Shown here piece by piece: positions 34,991 to 43,018 of a stretch of DNA of 64,000 nt. Numbering within the stretch: position 1 is the stretch's first letter; each line of letters starts with the position of its first letter. The position numbers were made by a program, and so were the translations under genes. Source of the DNA: CAZGXM01 sp964529795. GTDB taxonomy: Bacteria > Bacillota > JADQBR01. The notes below the pieces were generated by a model. The model was not told the origin of the DNA and did not search any database. It saw only the letters and a program-made list of their open reading frames with translations. Location of the stretch: the NCBI GenBank assembly GCA_964529795.1, contig CAZGXM010000002.1:37197-101196 (forward strand), read 5' to 3'.

Positions 34991-35001
34991 GGGCTGGGCC
35001 A

Positions 35002-35886
35002 ATGAATAAGTTTTTATCTACCAGTGCCATAATTATGGGTATTTTGGTACAAGCCATGGTTGTGAGTTTGGGCGTTTTGGCGCTGCAGTTTTACCGGGTG
35101 TTGCCGGGGCAACTGATGCTGGTGGCCACTGCGTTCATTGCTTTAAATTATCTGATCGGGATTGTCTTTATTATCAGACTGGTGCAGGCCGATTATCAGG
35201 CCAGGGCCTTCGATAAACAGGAAAGCATGCTTAAGTTGATACGTTCCCAGCGCCATGACATTACCAATCACCTGCAGACCATATACGGCTTGCTGCAGCT
35301 GGGCAAGTTTAACCAGGCAAAGAGATATGCCAATGAACTGAAAACAAATATTTTCAATGAAAACCAGGTGGTGCGCCTGGACGAGCCGGTGTTGGCGGCC
35401 TTTCTCCAGGGTAAAATGGGACAGGCAATGGCAAAAGAGGTCACGTTTAAAATCGGGGTTATGGCGGATTTGGGCAGTTGCCCGGTGAAGCCGTACTTTT
35501 TGGTGACCATCCTCAGCAACCTGCTGGATAATGCCTTTGAGGCAACCGAAAAATTGCCCGTCGCACATAGATTTGTGGAATTAAGGATAAACCGGCAAGG
35601 CGAAGCAATAGTTTTCACGGTAGCCAATTCCGGACCGGATATAGATGTTAGTCTGAGGGACGACATTTTTCATTCCGGGTTTTCCACCAAAGGACATGGC
35701 AGAGGCTTTGGTCTGGCCCATGTCCGGGAAATCGTTGACAATCATAACGGAAACATTGAAGTTTCCAATGGCCCCACTACTTTTACGGTAACTTTGCCGT
35801 GTAAAAAAGGGGTTGTTCTCAATGAACCAGCTGGCACGAAGGTTAGCGACCTACCTGCAAAAAGAATCAAATCTGGAAGACGGTAA
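35002..35886 (+). CDS. Sensor histidine kinase, GHKL/Spo0B-type, agr-associated
   Basis: A 294-residue kinase with two N-terminal membrane helices (residues about 5-30 and 37-60), a Spo0B-like helical hairpin with RSQRHDITNHL (phospho-acceptor probably His85), and a GHKL ATPase domain with SNLLDNAFEA (N box), VANSGPDID (G1) and STKGHGRGFGLAHV (G2). AgrC kinases have the same catalytic part but a larger membrane sensor. No response regulator lies next to it. Its last 65 bases overlap agrB, so the genes are translationally linked. Confidence 0.85.
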   Translation: MNKFLSTSAIIMGILVQAMVVSLGVLALQFYRVLPGQLMLVATAFIALNYLIGIVFIIRLVQADYQARAFDKQESMLKLIRSQRHDITNHLQTIYGLLQLGKFNQAKRYANELKTNIFNENQVVRLDEPVLAAFLQGKMGQAMAKEVTFKIGVMADLGSCPVKPYFLVTILSNLLDNAFEATEKLPVAHRFVELRINRQGEAIVFTVANSGPDIDVSLRDDIFHSGFSTKGHGRGFGLAHVREIVDNHNGNIEVSNGPTTFTVTLPCKKGVVLNEPAGTKVSDLPAKRIKSGRR

Positions 35887-36463
35887 ACTGACCATCGTCA
35901 CTTACGGTTTGGAAGTTTTGCTGGGCGGTATTGTCAAGACGGCGGTATTTTTAATTGTTCCTGCGGTACTCGGCATTTTGCCGCAAACCTGGGCGGCTTT
36001 GCTCGGTTCCGGGCTGTTCCGCCTGCCGGCGGGCGGGGCTCACTGTACTGCCTACCACCGCTGCCTTATCAGTTCTCTCGGCATCTTTTCCTTGATCGGC
36101 TTAACAGTAAAAGAAATTGTCAACTTTCCCCTTCCGACAGGTGTAATATTCCTCTTAACCTTGGGCGCTGCTGCACTGGCGGTATTCTTGTGGGGGCCCG
36201 CGGACACGGAAGCAAGGCCCGTTGCCGGCGCCAGCCAGCGGAAAAAGAGAAGGCTCTGGGCTTACGGAGTATTGCTGGCCTACCTTTTTTCCTGGCTTGT
36301 TTTGGACATACCGAAAGAGGTTGTGCTGGCCGTGAGTTTCGGTTTGGCGGTACAGTCAATTACCATTACTCCTTTTGGCTTTAAAATGATGGCTTGCCTG
36401 GACAAGTTGATGTCAGCGGTGTTTGGGCTATTTCTCAACGAAAGGGGGGTAGTGTCAAAATGA
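35822..36463 (+). CDS. agrB: AgrB-like accessory gene regulator protease
   Basis: A 213-residue membrane endopeptidase of the AgrB family, which removes the C-terminal tail of an AgrD prepeptide and closes the ring. The signature FRLPAGGAHCTAYHRCL holds the expected catalytic His (AHC) and Cys (RCL). Several membrane helices follow. ATG 35822 after AAAAGGGG is preferred over TTG 35813. Its stop overlaps the start of the prepeptide gene by ATGA, the arrangement expected for an agrBD pair. Confidence 0.9.
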   Translation: MNQLARRLATYLQKESNLEDGKLTIVTYGLEVLLGGIVKTAVFLIVPAVLGILPQTWAALLGSGLFRLPAGGAHCTAYHRCLISSLGIFSLIGLTVKEIVNFPLPTGVIFLLTLGAAALAVFLWGPADTEARPVAGASQRKKRRLWAYGVLLAYLFSWLVLDIPKEVVLAVSFGLAVQSITITPFGFKMMACLDKLMSAVFGLFLNERGVVSK

Positions 36464-36591
36464 AACTGAAACACTGGCTGTTAGGCGCGGTATCAACCAT
36501 AGCCGTCCTGGCGGCAATGGTCGGGGTTCAACCCACCAGTTGGGGAGTATGGTACCAACCTAAGGCGCCGGAAGAATTGCTGCGCCGCTAG
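36460..36591 (+). CDS. agrD: AgrD-like cyclic lactone autoinducer prepeptide
   Basis: A 43-residue peptide. It has a basic start, a hydrophobic leader (about residues 5-24), a short core and the tail YQPKAPEELLRR. The YQP-x-x-P tail is typical of clostridial AgrD prepeptides. Aligned with such peptides, the core is PTSWGVW, and the residue that normally is the ring cysteine is Ser27. The peptide has no cysteine at all, so the product would be a lactone, predicted ring Ser27 to Trp31. It should be processed by the AgrB encoded immediately upstream and act outside the cell as a signal. Confidence 0.85.
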   Translation: MKLKHWLLGAVSTIAVLAAMVGVQPTSWGVWYQPKAPEELLRR

Positions 36592-36623
36592 TGGCAGATT
36601 GTGGGCTGTGAACTTTTGGTTTG

Positions 36624-36657
36624 GCAGGGGACGACAACGAGTGTCCCTTGCTTTTTT
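36624..36657 (+). terminator. Rho-independent terminator after the agr-like operon
   Basis: GCAGGGGAC (36624-36632) pairs with GTCCCTTGC (36643-36651), one mismatch, followed by TTTTTT. Confidence 0.75.
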
Positions 36658-36695
36658 CTGTGAAAAAAAATTTACAAAAAAAATATACCCAACCT

Positions 36696-36717
36696 GCCTG
36701 TACAGGCCCGGTACCGG
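36696..36717. promoter_or_regulatory. Two adjacent GTAC-centred palindromes, probable activator site
   Basis: GCCTGTACAGGC (36696-36707) and CCGGTACCGG (36708-36717) are perfect palindromes abutting each other, their centres 11 bases apart, about one helical turn. They end 24 bases before the sigma-54 -24 element. Binding by the NtrC-type regulator at 44091 is inferred. Confidence 0.5.
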
Positions 36718-36739
36718 CAATATCGGGCTTTTTGCTCAT

Positions 36740-36755
36740 TGGCACCAACTTTGCT
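36740..36755 (+). promoter_or_regulatory. Consensus sigma-54 promoter of the acyl-CoA catabolic operon
   Basis: TGGCAC-N5-TTGCT is a full match to the -24/-12 consensus, GG to GC spacing 10. Transcription should start near 36767, 36 bases before the carboxyltransferase ATG. Confidence 0.88.
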
Positions 36756-36802
36756 TTGCATAAGAATAGGACAGAAAATTCAGACGATGGAGGTGAATGC
36801 AA

Positions 36803-38332
36803 ATGAGCAGTGAACAAAAGCTGCAGCAGCTGGCAGATGAAATCAAGGCCGGTGGCAAGGAAAAGTATCACCAGGCCAACAGGCGTAAAGGGAAGCTGTT
36901 TGTTCGCCAGCGGTTGGAACTGTTGTTGGATCCCGGGGAAGTGGTGGAAGACGGCTTTTGGGCCAACTGTTTGGCCGGTGGCCTGCCGGCAGACGGGGTG
37001 GTTACCGGAATGGGCAAGATACACGGGCAGACAGTATGCTTTATGGCCAACGACTCCACTGTTAAAGCCGGTTCCTGGGGCTGGCGCACCGTGGAAAAAA
37101 TTATCCGCATCCAGGAAACTGCCATGGATTTAAAGGTACCTATGCTTTACCTGGTGGATTCTGCCGGGGCCAGGATTACAGACCAGCTGGAAATGTTTCC
37201 CGGCCGCCGGGGTGCCGGCAGAATATTCTATAACGAGGTAAAGATGTCCGGTATGGTACCCCAGCTCTGTCTTCTTTTTGGCCCGTCTGCTGCCGGTGGT
37301 GCTTACATTCCTGCTTTTTGCGATTTTGTAATTATGGTGGAAGGAAACGCTTCCATGTATCTCGGTTCGCCGCGCATGGCGGAAATGGTCATCGGGGAAA
37401 AGGTGACTTTGGAGGAAATGGGCGGGGCCCGGATGCACTGTTCCGTAAGCGGTTGCGGCGACATGCTGGTAAAAAGCGAGGAGGAGGCCATTCAGGCGGC
37501 GCGAAAGTATCTCAGCTACTTTCCCGCCAACTACCGGCAGTTTCCCGGAATGGAGGAAAGCAAGCCGCCCAGGCCATCCGCCAAAGAACTGGCGCAACTT
37601 ATTCCGGACCGGGAAAGTGTTGCCTTTGACATGTACGAGGTCATTGACACTCTTGTTGACCGGGACAGCTTCTTTGAGGCCAAGAAATTGTTTGCCCCTG
37701 AACTGATTACCGGTTTTGTCCGGTTGGGCGGGCGGCCGGTGGGAATACTGGCAAATCAACCCAAGGTTAAAGGCGGGGTGCTGTTTGTAGATTCCGCCGA
37801 TAAGGCAACACGGTTTATGAATTTGTGTGATGCCTTTAACATTCCGCTGCTGTTTCTCATGGACGTTCCCGGTTTCATGGTGGGGACGCAGGTGGAAAGG
37901 ACGGGTATCATTCGCCACGGGGCGAAAATGATTTCCGCCATGTCCGAAGCCACGGTACCCAAGATCTCAGTGGTACTGCGCAAGGCTTACGGGGCGGGAT
38001 TATATGCCATGTGCGGCCCGGCGTTCGAACCGGACTGCTGCCTGGCGCTGCCCACGGCGATGATTGCGGTGATGGGGCCCCAGGCGGCGGTAAATGCGGT
38101 TTATCAAAAAAAGATTGAGGCCCTGCCGCCCGCGGAAAGGCCTGCCTTTATTGAGCAAAAACGGGCAGAGTACCGGGAGGATATCGATATTTACCGTCTG
38201 GCGGCGGAATTGGTAGTGGACCATGTCATTGCACCGTCCCGACTGCGTAAAGAGCTGATTGCGCGTTTTGAAATGTACCAAAGCAAGCAGACGATCTTTA
38301 CTGAACGGAAACATGGGGTTACCCCGGTGTAG
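36803..38332 (+). CDS. Acyl-CoA carboxylase, carboxyltransferase (beta) subunit
   Basis: A 509-residue biotin-dependent carboxyltransferase of the propionyl-/methylcrotonyl-CoA carboxylase beta type. It moves CO2 between carboxybiotin and an acyl-CoA. Family features are RQRLELLLDPG near the start, SAGARITDQLEMFPGRRGAGRIFYNEV-like crotonase fold in the N half, FGPSAAGGAYIPAFCDFVIM (oxyanion loop), and DVPGFMVGTQVERTGIIRHGAK and RKAYGAGLYAM in the C half. No biotin carboxylase or biotin carrier gene is in the window. ATG 36803, seven bases after GGAGGTG, is preferred over 36797. It is first in a sigma-54 operon. Confidence 0.88.
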   Translation: MSSEQKLQQLADEIKAGGKEKYHQANRRKGKLFVRQRLELLLDPGEVVEDGFWANCLAGGLPADGVVTGMGKIHGQTVCFMANDSTVKAGSWGWRTVEKIIRIQETAMDLKVPMLYLVDSAGARITDQLEMFPGRRGAGRIFYNEVKMSGMVPQLCLLFGPSAAGGAYIPAFCDFVIMVEGNASMYLGSPRMAEMVIGEKVTLEEMGGARMHCSVSGCGDMLVKSEEEAIQAARKYLSYFPANYRQFPGMEESKPPRPSAKELAQLIPDRESVAFDMYEVIDTLVDRDSFFEAKKLFAPELITGFVRLGGRPVGILANQPKVKGGVLFVDSADKATRFMNLCDAFNIPLLFLMDVPGFMVGTQVERTGIIRHGAKMISAMSEATVPKISVVLRKAYGAGLYAMCGPAFEPDCCLALPTAMIAVMGPQAAVNAVYQKKIEALPPAERPAFIEQKRAEYREDIDIYRLAAELVVDHVIAPSRLRKELIARFEMYQSKQTIFTERKHGVTPV

Positions 38333-38348
38333 GAAGGAGGGTATCTGA

Positions 38349-39131
38349 ATGGATTGGGAAACACTGTCCGTTTCTTATCACGAGCATGCCGCGGTGATTA
38401 AATTCAACCGGCCGCAGTCGTTAAACGCCTTAAACACTAAAATGGCCGAAGAGTTGGTGGCCTTGCTGGAAGAGTTGGCTTCAGAAAACGACGTTTGGGC
38501 CGCAGCTTTGACTGCCGCCGGGGAAAAGGCTTTTTGTGTCGGTGCTGACCTGAAGGAGAGGCAGAGCATGAGCACCGAGGAAATGCGCAGGCAGCGCGAA
38601 CTGTTTGTAAGAGCTTTTCAAGCCGTTGCCATGTTTCCAAAACCGCTGCTAGCTGCGGTTAACGGCTATGCCATGGGTGGCGGCTTTGAATTTGCCCTGT
38701 GCTGTGACTTTATTATCTGCTCGGAGAACGCAAATTTTGCCCTGCCGGAAGTGGGGCTGGCCATTATACCGGGCGGTGGCGGTACGCAAAACCTGCCCCG
38801 GGTAATCGGAAAAAACAAAGCCAAGGAGTTGATTTTTACCGGGCGCCGCATTGATGCCCGGCAGGCTGAAAAACTGGGTATTGTCAATCATGTAGTACCG
38901 CTGTCAAAACTGGGAGAAAAGACTTTGGCTCTGCTCCAGGAAATGACCAAAAACGGGCCAGTGGCATTGAAACAGGCCAAAAAGGCTATAAATTTTGGTG
39001 TGGAACTGGACATCAACACTGCTTTTCAGTTTGAGGCGGAATGCTACCAGATGTGTTTGACTACCGAAGATCGCAACGAAGGGTTAAGGGCCTTTAAAGA
39101 AAAGCGTAAGCCGGTGTACAAGGGATATTAG
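38349..39131 (+). CDS. Enoyl-CoA hydratase/isomerase family protein
   Basis: A 260-residue crotonase. The oxyanion hole and first catalytic Glu lie in YAMGGGFEFALCCDF; the second Glu is in FALPEVGLAIIPGGGGTQNL. Both catalytic acids are present, so hydration of a 2-enoyl-CoA is likely. Between a carboxyltransferase and an HMG-CoA-lyase-like gene it could act as a methylglutaconyl-CoA hydratase, but general enoyl-CoA hydratase fits equally. ATG follows AGGAAGGAGG. Confidence 0.87.
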   Translation: MDWETLSVSYHEHAAVIKFNRPQSLNALNTKMAEELVALLEELASENDVWAAALTAAGEKAFCVGADLKERQSMSTEEMRRQRELFVRAFQAVAMFPKPLLAAVNGYAMGGGFEFALCCDFIICSENANFALPEVGLAIIPGGGGTQNLPRVIGKNKAKELIFTGRRIDARQAEKLGIVNHVVPLSKLGEKTLALLQEMTKNGPVALKQAKKAINFGVELDINTAFQFEAECYQMCLTTEDRNEGLRAFKEKRKPVYKGY

Positions 39132-39168
39132 TGTGAAGAAATTTACACAGTAAAGATTTCTTCACACT
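39130..39168 (+). other. Strong intercistronic stem-loop
   Basis: AGTGTGAAGAAAT (39130-39142) and ATTTCTTCACACT (39156-39168) form a perfect 13-bp stem with a 13-base loop, beginning at the hydratase stop codon. Only a short T run follows, so partial termination or mRNA protection is more likely than a full terminator. Confidence 0.6.
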
Positions 39169-39219
39169 TTGGGTTGGGTTAACCGGGCAAAGGGACATAT
39201 TTTGACCAGGAGGGGGATT

Positions 39220-40338
39220 ATGACAGACAAATTTCAGTTGAATTACCCCAAGCAGGTGCGCTTGGGGGACATTACCATCCGGGATGGTTTTCAGCACGAG
39301 GAGAAGTTCATCTCCACTGCTGCAAAGGTATGGTACGTGGAGGAATTAATCCTGGCGGGCTTCAAGCGTATTGAGGTTACCAATTTCGGAAACCCCAAGC
39401 GGATGCCCCAGTTTAAGGACGCTGAAGAGGTGTTCAAGGGCGTTCGCCAAAGTAGGAGGTTGCAAAGGGCCGGTGTTGACTGGGATGAGATTGAACTTAC
39501 CGCTGTGACCATTCGCGAGCGGGCGGTGGACCGGGCCATTGAGGCCAAGAAAGCCGGTTGCGGACCTGACCGTATTTTGATGATGGTTTCCACCGATGAA
39601 GAACATCACTATGCCAACTCCGGCACCACTCTGCCGGACTATTGGCGGGAAGCGGAACGGTGTATCAAAAAGGCTGCCGACGTAGGCATCAAAATGAATG
39701 GTACGGTAAGCACCATTTGGGGCAGTCCCATCAGCGGTCCCACGGAATTAAAGGAAGCGGTGGAGTTTTCCAAGCGCTGGCTGGAAATCGGTGCTGCTGA
39801 CATAGAGCATGCCGACCATGACGGCTCGGCTCCGCCGGACCAGGTTTACCGCTATTTTTCCATGGTAATGGATGCCATGCCTAACTCCGACCTGCATGTG
39901 GCTCACTTCCATGTCACCCGGGGCTGGGGACTGGCCAATGTGCTGGCGGCACTGCAAGCCGGCATTAACATCTTTGAAGGCACCATCGGGGGCTTGGGCG
40001 GCCAGCCGGCCAATTTTGTGGACGATACGCCGGTGGCGGGCACCGGAGCATACTACTACAAGGACCCCAATGTTGTGGGTTTGGTTACCATGGAGGATAT
40101 GGTGGTAATGCTGGATGAGATGGGAATTGACACCGGTGTAAATGTGGACCGGGTGCTGGAACTGGGTACTTTGATGGAAAAAACCATTGGCCGGAGACTG
40201 CGCTCGGAAGCTATTCTTAACGGGCGTGTCCCCAAAGTCGCACGCCCTGAATTCAAACGCCAAGGTCTAGCTAAATTAAAAGAAAAATTTGCAGAAAAAC
40301 CGGGACAAAAGTATCCCGGGGAATGGAATATCGAGTAA
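39220..40338 (+). CDS. HMG-CoA lyase-like TIM-barrel protein
   Basis: A 372-residue member of the DRE-TIM / HMGL-like family, which cleaves or forms C-C bonds next to CoA or 2-oxo acids. The metal and base site reads LGDITIRDGFQHEE, and His229-x-His231 in VAHFHVTRGWG are the expected metal ligands. The conserved loop is TIGGLGGQPAN, in which Gln262 stands where true HMG-CoA lyases have their essential Cys (GGLGGCP). It is also about 70 residues longer than usual. So the fold is clear but the reaction is uncertain. ATG 39220 follows AGGAGGGGG. The 174 bases after it hold small hairpins and no convincing gene. Confidence 0.75.
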   Translation: MTDKFQLNYPKQVRLGDITIRDGFQHEEKFISTAAKVWYVEELILAGFKRIEVTNFGNPKRMPQFKDAEEVFKGVRQSRRLQRAGVDWDEIELTAVTIRERAVDRAIEAKKAGCGPDRILMMVSTDEEHHYANSGTTLPDYWREAERCIKKAADVGIKMNGTVSTIWGSPISGPTELKEAVEFSKRWLEIGAADIEHADHDGSAPPDQVYRYFSMVMDAMPNSDLHVAHFHVTRGWGLANVLAALQAGINIFEGTIGGLGGQPANFVDDTPVAGTGAYYYKDPNVVGLVTMEDMVVMLDEMGIDTGVNVDRVLELGTLMEKTIGRRLRSEAILNGRVPKVARPEFKRQGLAKLKEKFAEKPGQKYPGEWNIE

Positions 40339-40512
40339 AAGCCAAGTGATAAAGTGGGGGGATAGCTTTGAAGTTACCGCCGCAGGTACTAATATGGGAG
40401 TTGATTTACATTTACGGGTGTCTTTGGGACACTGGTTGGAACAAAGGTTGGGTAAGAAATTACCGGGAAAAATGCGGCACAAAAATATGTGCCGATTCCG
40501 GGAGGAGTAAAC

Positions 40513-41673
40513 ATGGGATACAGCTTGAACAGTGAACAAATAATGCTCCGGAAAAACATCCGCCGGCTGGCGGAAGGAAAGGTCCTGCCCAGGGCCGGGG
40601 AAATTGACAATACTGATGAGTACCCGTGGGATTTGTGGCATTTGTTTGCCGAGCAGGGTTTGCTGGGGGTTTCCATCCCTGCGGTTTACGGCGGCATGGG
40701 CAAGGGCGTCTTGGAATTATGTTTGGTGGTGGAGGAATTATCCCGTGTTTCTGCAGCTACCGGACTGATGGTAAGCTGCCAGGAACTGGCGCTGACGCCT
40801 GTCCTTTTGGCCGGAAATGATGAACAAAAAAAGAAATTTCTCATCCCCGGAGCCCGGGGCGAGGTCCTGACAGCCTTTGCTCTCACTGAGCCGGAAGCCG
40901 GTTCCGATGCCGGTGCTACCGGTACCAGAGCGGTGCGGCGGGGCGATGAGTATATTCTTAACGGCAGGAAATGTTTCATTACCAACGGGGGCCTGGCAGA
41001 GTATTATATTGTATTTGCCGCCACGGACAAGGAACAGGGCATTCGCGGCATCAGCGCCTTTGTGGTTGAGCATGACCGGCCGGGGTTAAGCATTGGCAAA
41101 GTCGAAGATAAGATGGGCGTGAGGGGTACCCGTACCGCGGAAATAATTTTTGAGGATTGCAAGGTGCCCGGGAAAAATCTGCTGGGAGTGGAAGGAGAGG
41201 GCTTTAAACTGGCCATGCTTTCTTTGGACAGGGTACGCCCGGCCATTGGTGCTCAGGCACTGGGAATTGCTCAGGGAGCCATGGATTACGCCTTGACTTA
41301 CTGCAAGCAGAGACGTCAGTTTCAAAGACCGATTATTACCCTCCAGGGACTGCAGTTTATGATATCTGAAATGTTCACCAAAGTGGAGGCATCCCGCCAC
41401 CTGGTCTATTCCGCGGCGTCACTGGTGGATGAGGAATTTCCCGGTCTCAATGGAGCCAATAAGGAAATATCCCGGCTCTCGGCCATGGCCAAAATGTATG
41501 CCAGCGACACTGCCATGACGGTTACCACCGATGCAGTGCAGTTGTTGGGTGGTTACGGGTATATGCGGGATTTTCCCGTGGAACGGATGATGCGTGATGC
41601 CAAGATTATTCAAATTTATGGCGGTACCAATCAGATTCAACGGGTAATAATTGCCCGGTCCCTGTTGGGGTAA
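40513..41673 (+). CDS. Acyl-CoA dehydrogenase with Asp at the catalytic-base position
   Basis: A 386-residue FAD acyl-CoA dehydrogenase: AFALTEPEAGSDAG and KCFITNGG in the FAD/substrate region, KQRRQFQRPI, and QLLGGYGYMRDFPVERMMRDAK. In most family members the catalytic Glu lies in a YEGT motif; here it is Gly370 (IYGGTNQIQ). In isovaleryl-CoA-dehydrogenase-like members it is a Glu in helix G; here that place holds Asp239 (LSLDRVRP). An Asp base is reported for some alicyclic acyl-CoA dehydrogenases. ATG 40513 follows GGGAGGAG. The electron acceptor would be an ETF, not encoded here. Confidence 0.88.
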   Translation: MGYSLNSEQIMLRKNIRRLAEGKVLPRAGEIDNTDEYPWDLWHLFAEQGLLGVSIPAVYGGMGKGVLELCLVVEELSRVSAATGLMVSCQELALTPVLLAGNDEQKKKFLIPGARGEVLTAFALTEPEAGSDAGATGTRAVRRGDEYILNGRKCFITNGGLAEYYIVFAATDKEQGIRGISAFVVEHDRPGLSIGKVEDKMGVRGTRTAEIIFEDCKVPGKNLLGVEGEGFKLAMLSLDRVRPAIGAQALGIAQGAMDYALTYCKQRRQFQRPIITLQGLQFMISEMFTKVEASRHLVYSAASLVDEEFPGLNGANKEISRLSAMAKMYASDTAMTVTTDAVQLLGGYGYMRDFPVERMMRDAKIIQIYGGTNQIQRVIIARSLLG

Positions 41674-41728
41674 ACTTGTTGTGCAAACGGCTCAGCCGGG
41701 TAAAATTATCAATAGGGGGGTTATTTCT

Positions 41729-42919
41729 ATGGATTTCGGTTTTTCAGCGGAACAGGAGGCTTTTGCCCGCAGTGTGGAGAAATTTGCCAGGGAAAGGGTG
41801 GCACCCGGTGCGGAACAGCGGGAAGAAACGGGAGAATGGGACTGGGATTTGTGGAAGGAAATGGGGGAATTGGGCCTCTGTGGTCTGCCTATTCCCGAGG
41901 AATATGGCGGCAGCGGCGCTGATGCGGTTACATGTCTTTTGGCATATGAAGCCTTTAACCGTGGAGCACTGGACCCGGGCCTGTATTTATCCCTGGGCGC
42001 TCACTTATTTATTTGTACGGTGCCTATCTGGTTGCACGGCTCGGAGGAGCAAAAGAAAAATTATTTACCCAAACTGGCCAGCGGTGAATGGGTCGGAGCG
42101 CTGGGTTTAACGGAACCCAACGCCGGTTCCGACGCTGCCGGTATTCAGACCACGGCAAAGAGAGACGGGGATTACTACGTACTTAACGGGACAAAGATGT
42201 TTATTACCAATGGCCCGATTGCGGACGTGGTGCTGGTGATGGCCACGGTGGACAAGAGCAAAGGGGCCCAAGGGGTAACAGCTTTTCTCGTGGAAAAAGA
42301 TACTCCCGGTTACTCGGTAAGTCGCAAACTGAATAAACTGGGCCACCGTTCTTCGCCCACTGCCGAGCTGGTGTTTGAAGACTGCCGCGTGCCGGTGGAA
42401 AACAGGCTGGGGGAAGAAGGAAAAGGCTTCAAAGCAACAGTTGATGCCCTGGTATGGGAACGGGGGGTATTTCTGGCTGCGGAGAGTACCGGAATGATGG
42501 CGGCAATGCTGGACCTGTCCGTGGAGTACGCCGGACAGCGGCAGCAGTTTGGCAAACCTATCATTGAATTTCAAATGATCCGGGAGCGACTGGCGGATAT
42601 GAAGGTGATGCTGGATGCAGCGAGACTGTTGAGTTACCGTGCTGCCTGGCTGAAAGACGTGGGTTTGGACGGGAAATTTGAAGCTGCCGTCGCTAAAAGT
42701 TTTTATGCGGAGCAGGTGGTGCGCATGGCGGATAAGGCCTTGCAAATATTCGGTGGTTATGGATATATGAAGGAGTATCCCATTGAAAGGCTGTACCGGG
42801 ACGCCAGGCTGATGCCTATCGGTGGCGGCACCACTGAGGTGCAAAAGATGATTATATCCTCCAAACTGATTCGCGAGTATGACAAAGTCAGTGAATTGGC
42901 CATGCGGGTTACCCGTTAA
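41729..42919 (+). CDS. Acyl-CoA dehydrogenase
   Basis: A 396-residue FAD-dependent acyl-CoA dehydrogenase, oxidising an acyl-CoA to the 2-enoyl-CoA. Motifs are LGLTEPNAGSDAAG, KMFITNGPIADV, GQRQQFGKPI and QIFGGYGYMKEYPIERLYRDAR. The usual YEGT glutamate is replaced (IGGGTTEVQ), but Glu in helix G (VWERGVFLAAE) fits the isovaleryl-CoA dehydrogenase type. ATG 41729 follows AGGGGGG. It is 55 bases after the first dehydrogenase and closes the acyl-CoA operon. Confidence 0.9.
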   Translation: MDFGFSAEQEAFARSVEKFARERVAPGAEQREETGEWDWDLWKEMGELGLCGLPIPEEYGGSGADAVTCLLAYEAFNRGALDPGLYLSLGAHLFICTVPIWLHGSEEQKKNYLPKLASGEWVGALGLTEPNAGSDAAGIQTTAKRDGDYYVLNGTKMFITNGPIADVVLVMATVDKSKGAQGVTAFLVEKDTPGYSVSRKLNKLGHRSSPTAELVFEDCRVPVENRLGEEGKGFKATVDALVWERGVFLAAESTGMMAAMLDLSVEYAGQRQQFGKPIIEFQMIRERLADMKVMLDAARLLSYRAAWLKDVGLDGKFEAAVAKSFYAEQVVRMADKALQIFGGYGYMKEYPIERLYRDARLMPIGGGTTEVQKMIISSKLIREYDKVSELAMRVTR

Positions 42920-43018
42920 CTTTCATTTGTTACCTTTTAGGGGCGGATTTTAACCGTTTACCGAATTGTGATGCGTAACATGTGAAGATTATTATACAAT
43001 TGTACTGGAGGGTTCTCG

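Noticed and set aside
37130..37918. Minus-strand 262-codon frame opposite the carboxyltransferase
   Set aside because: Antisense to conserved carboxyltransferase motifs, with no start signals.
40368..40535. 55-codon TTG frame between the HMG-CoA-lyase-like and acyl-CoA dehydrogenase genes
   Set aside because: Composition looks random (many Trp and Cys), it runs into the dehydrogenase gene in another frame, and only a weak ribosome site precedes it.
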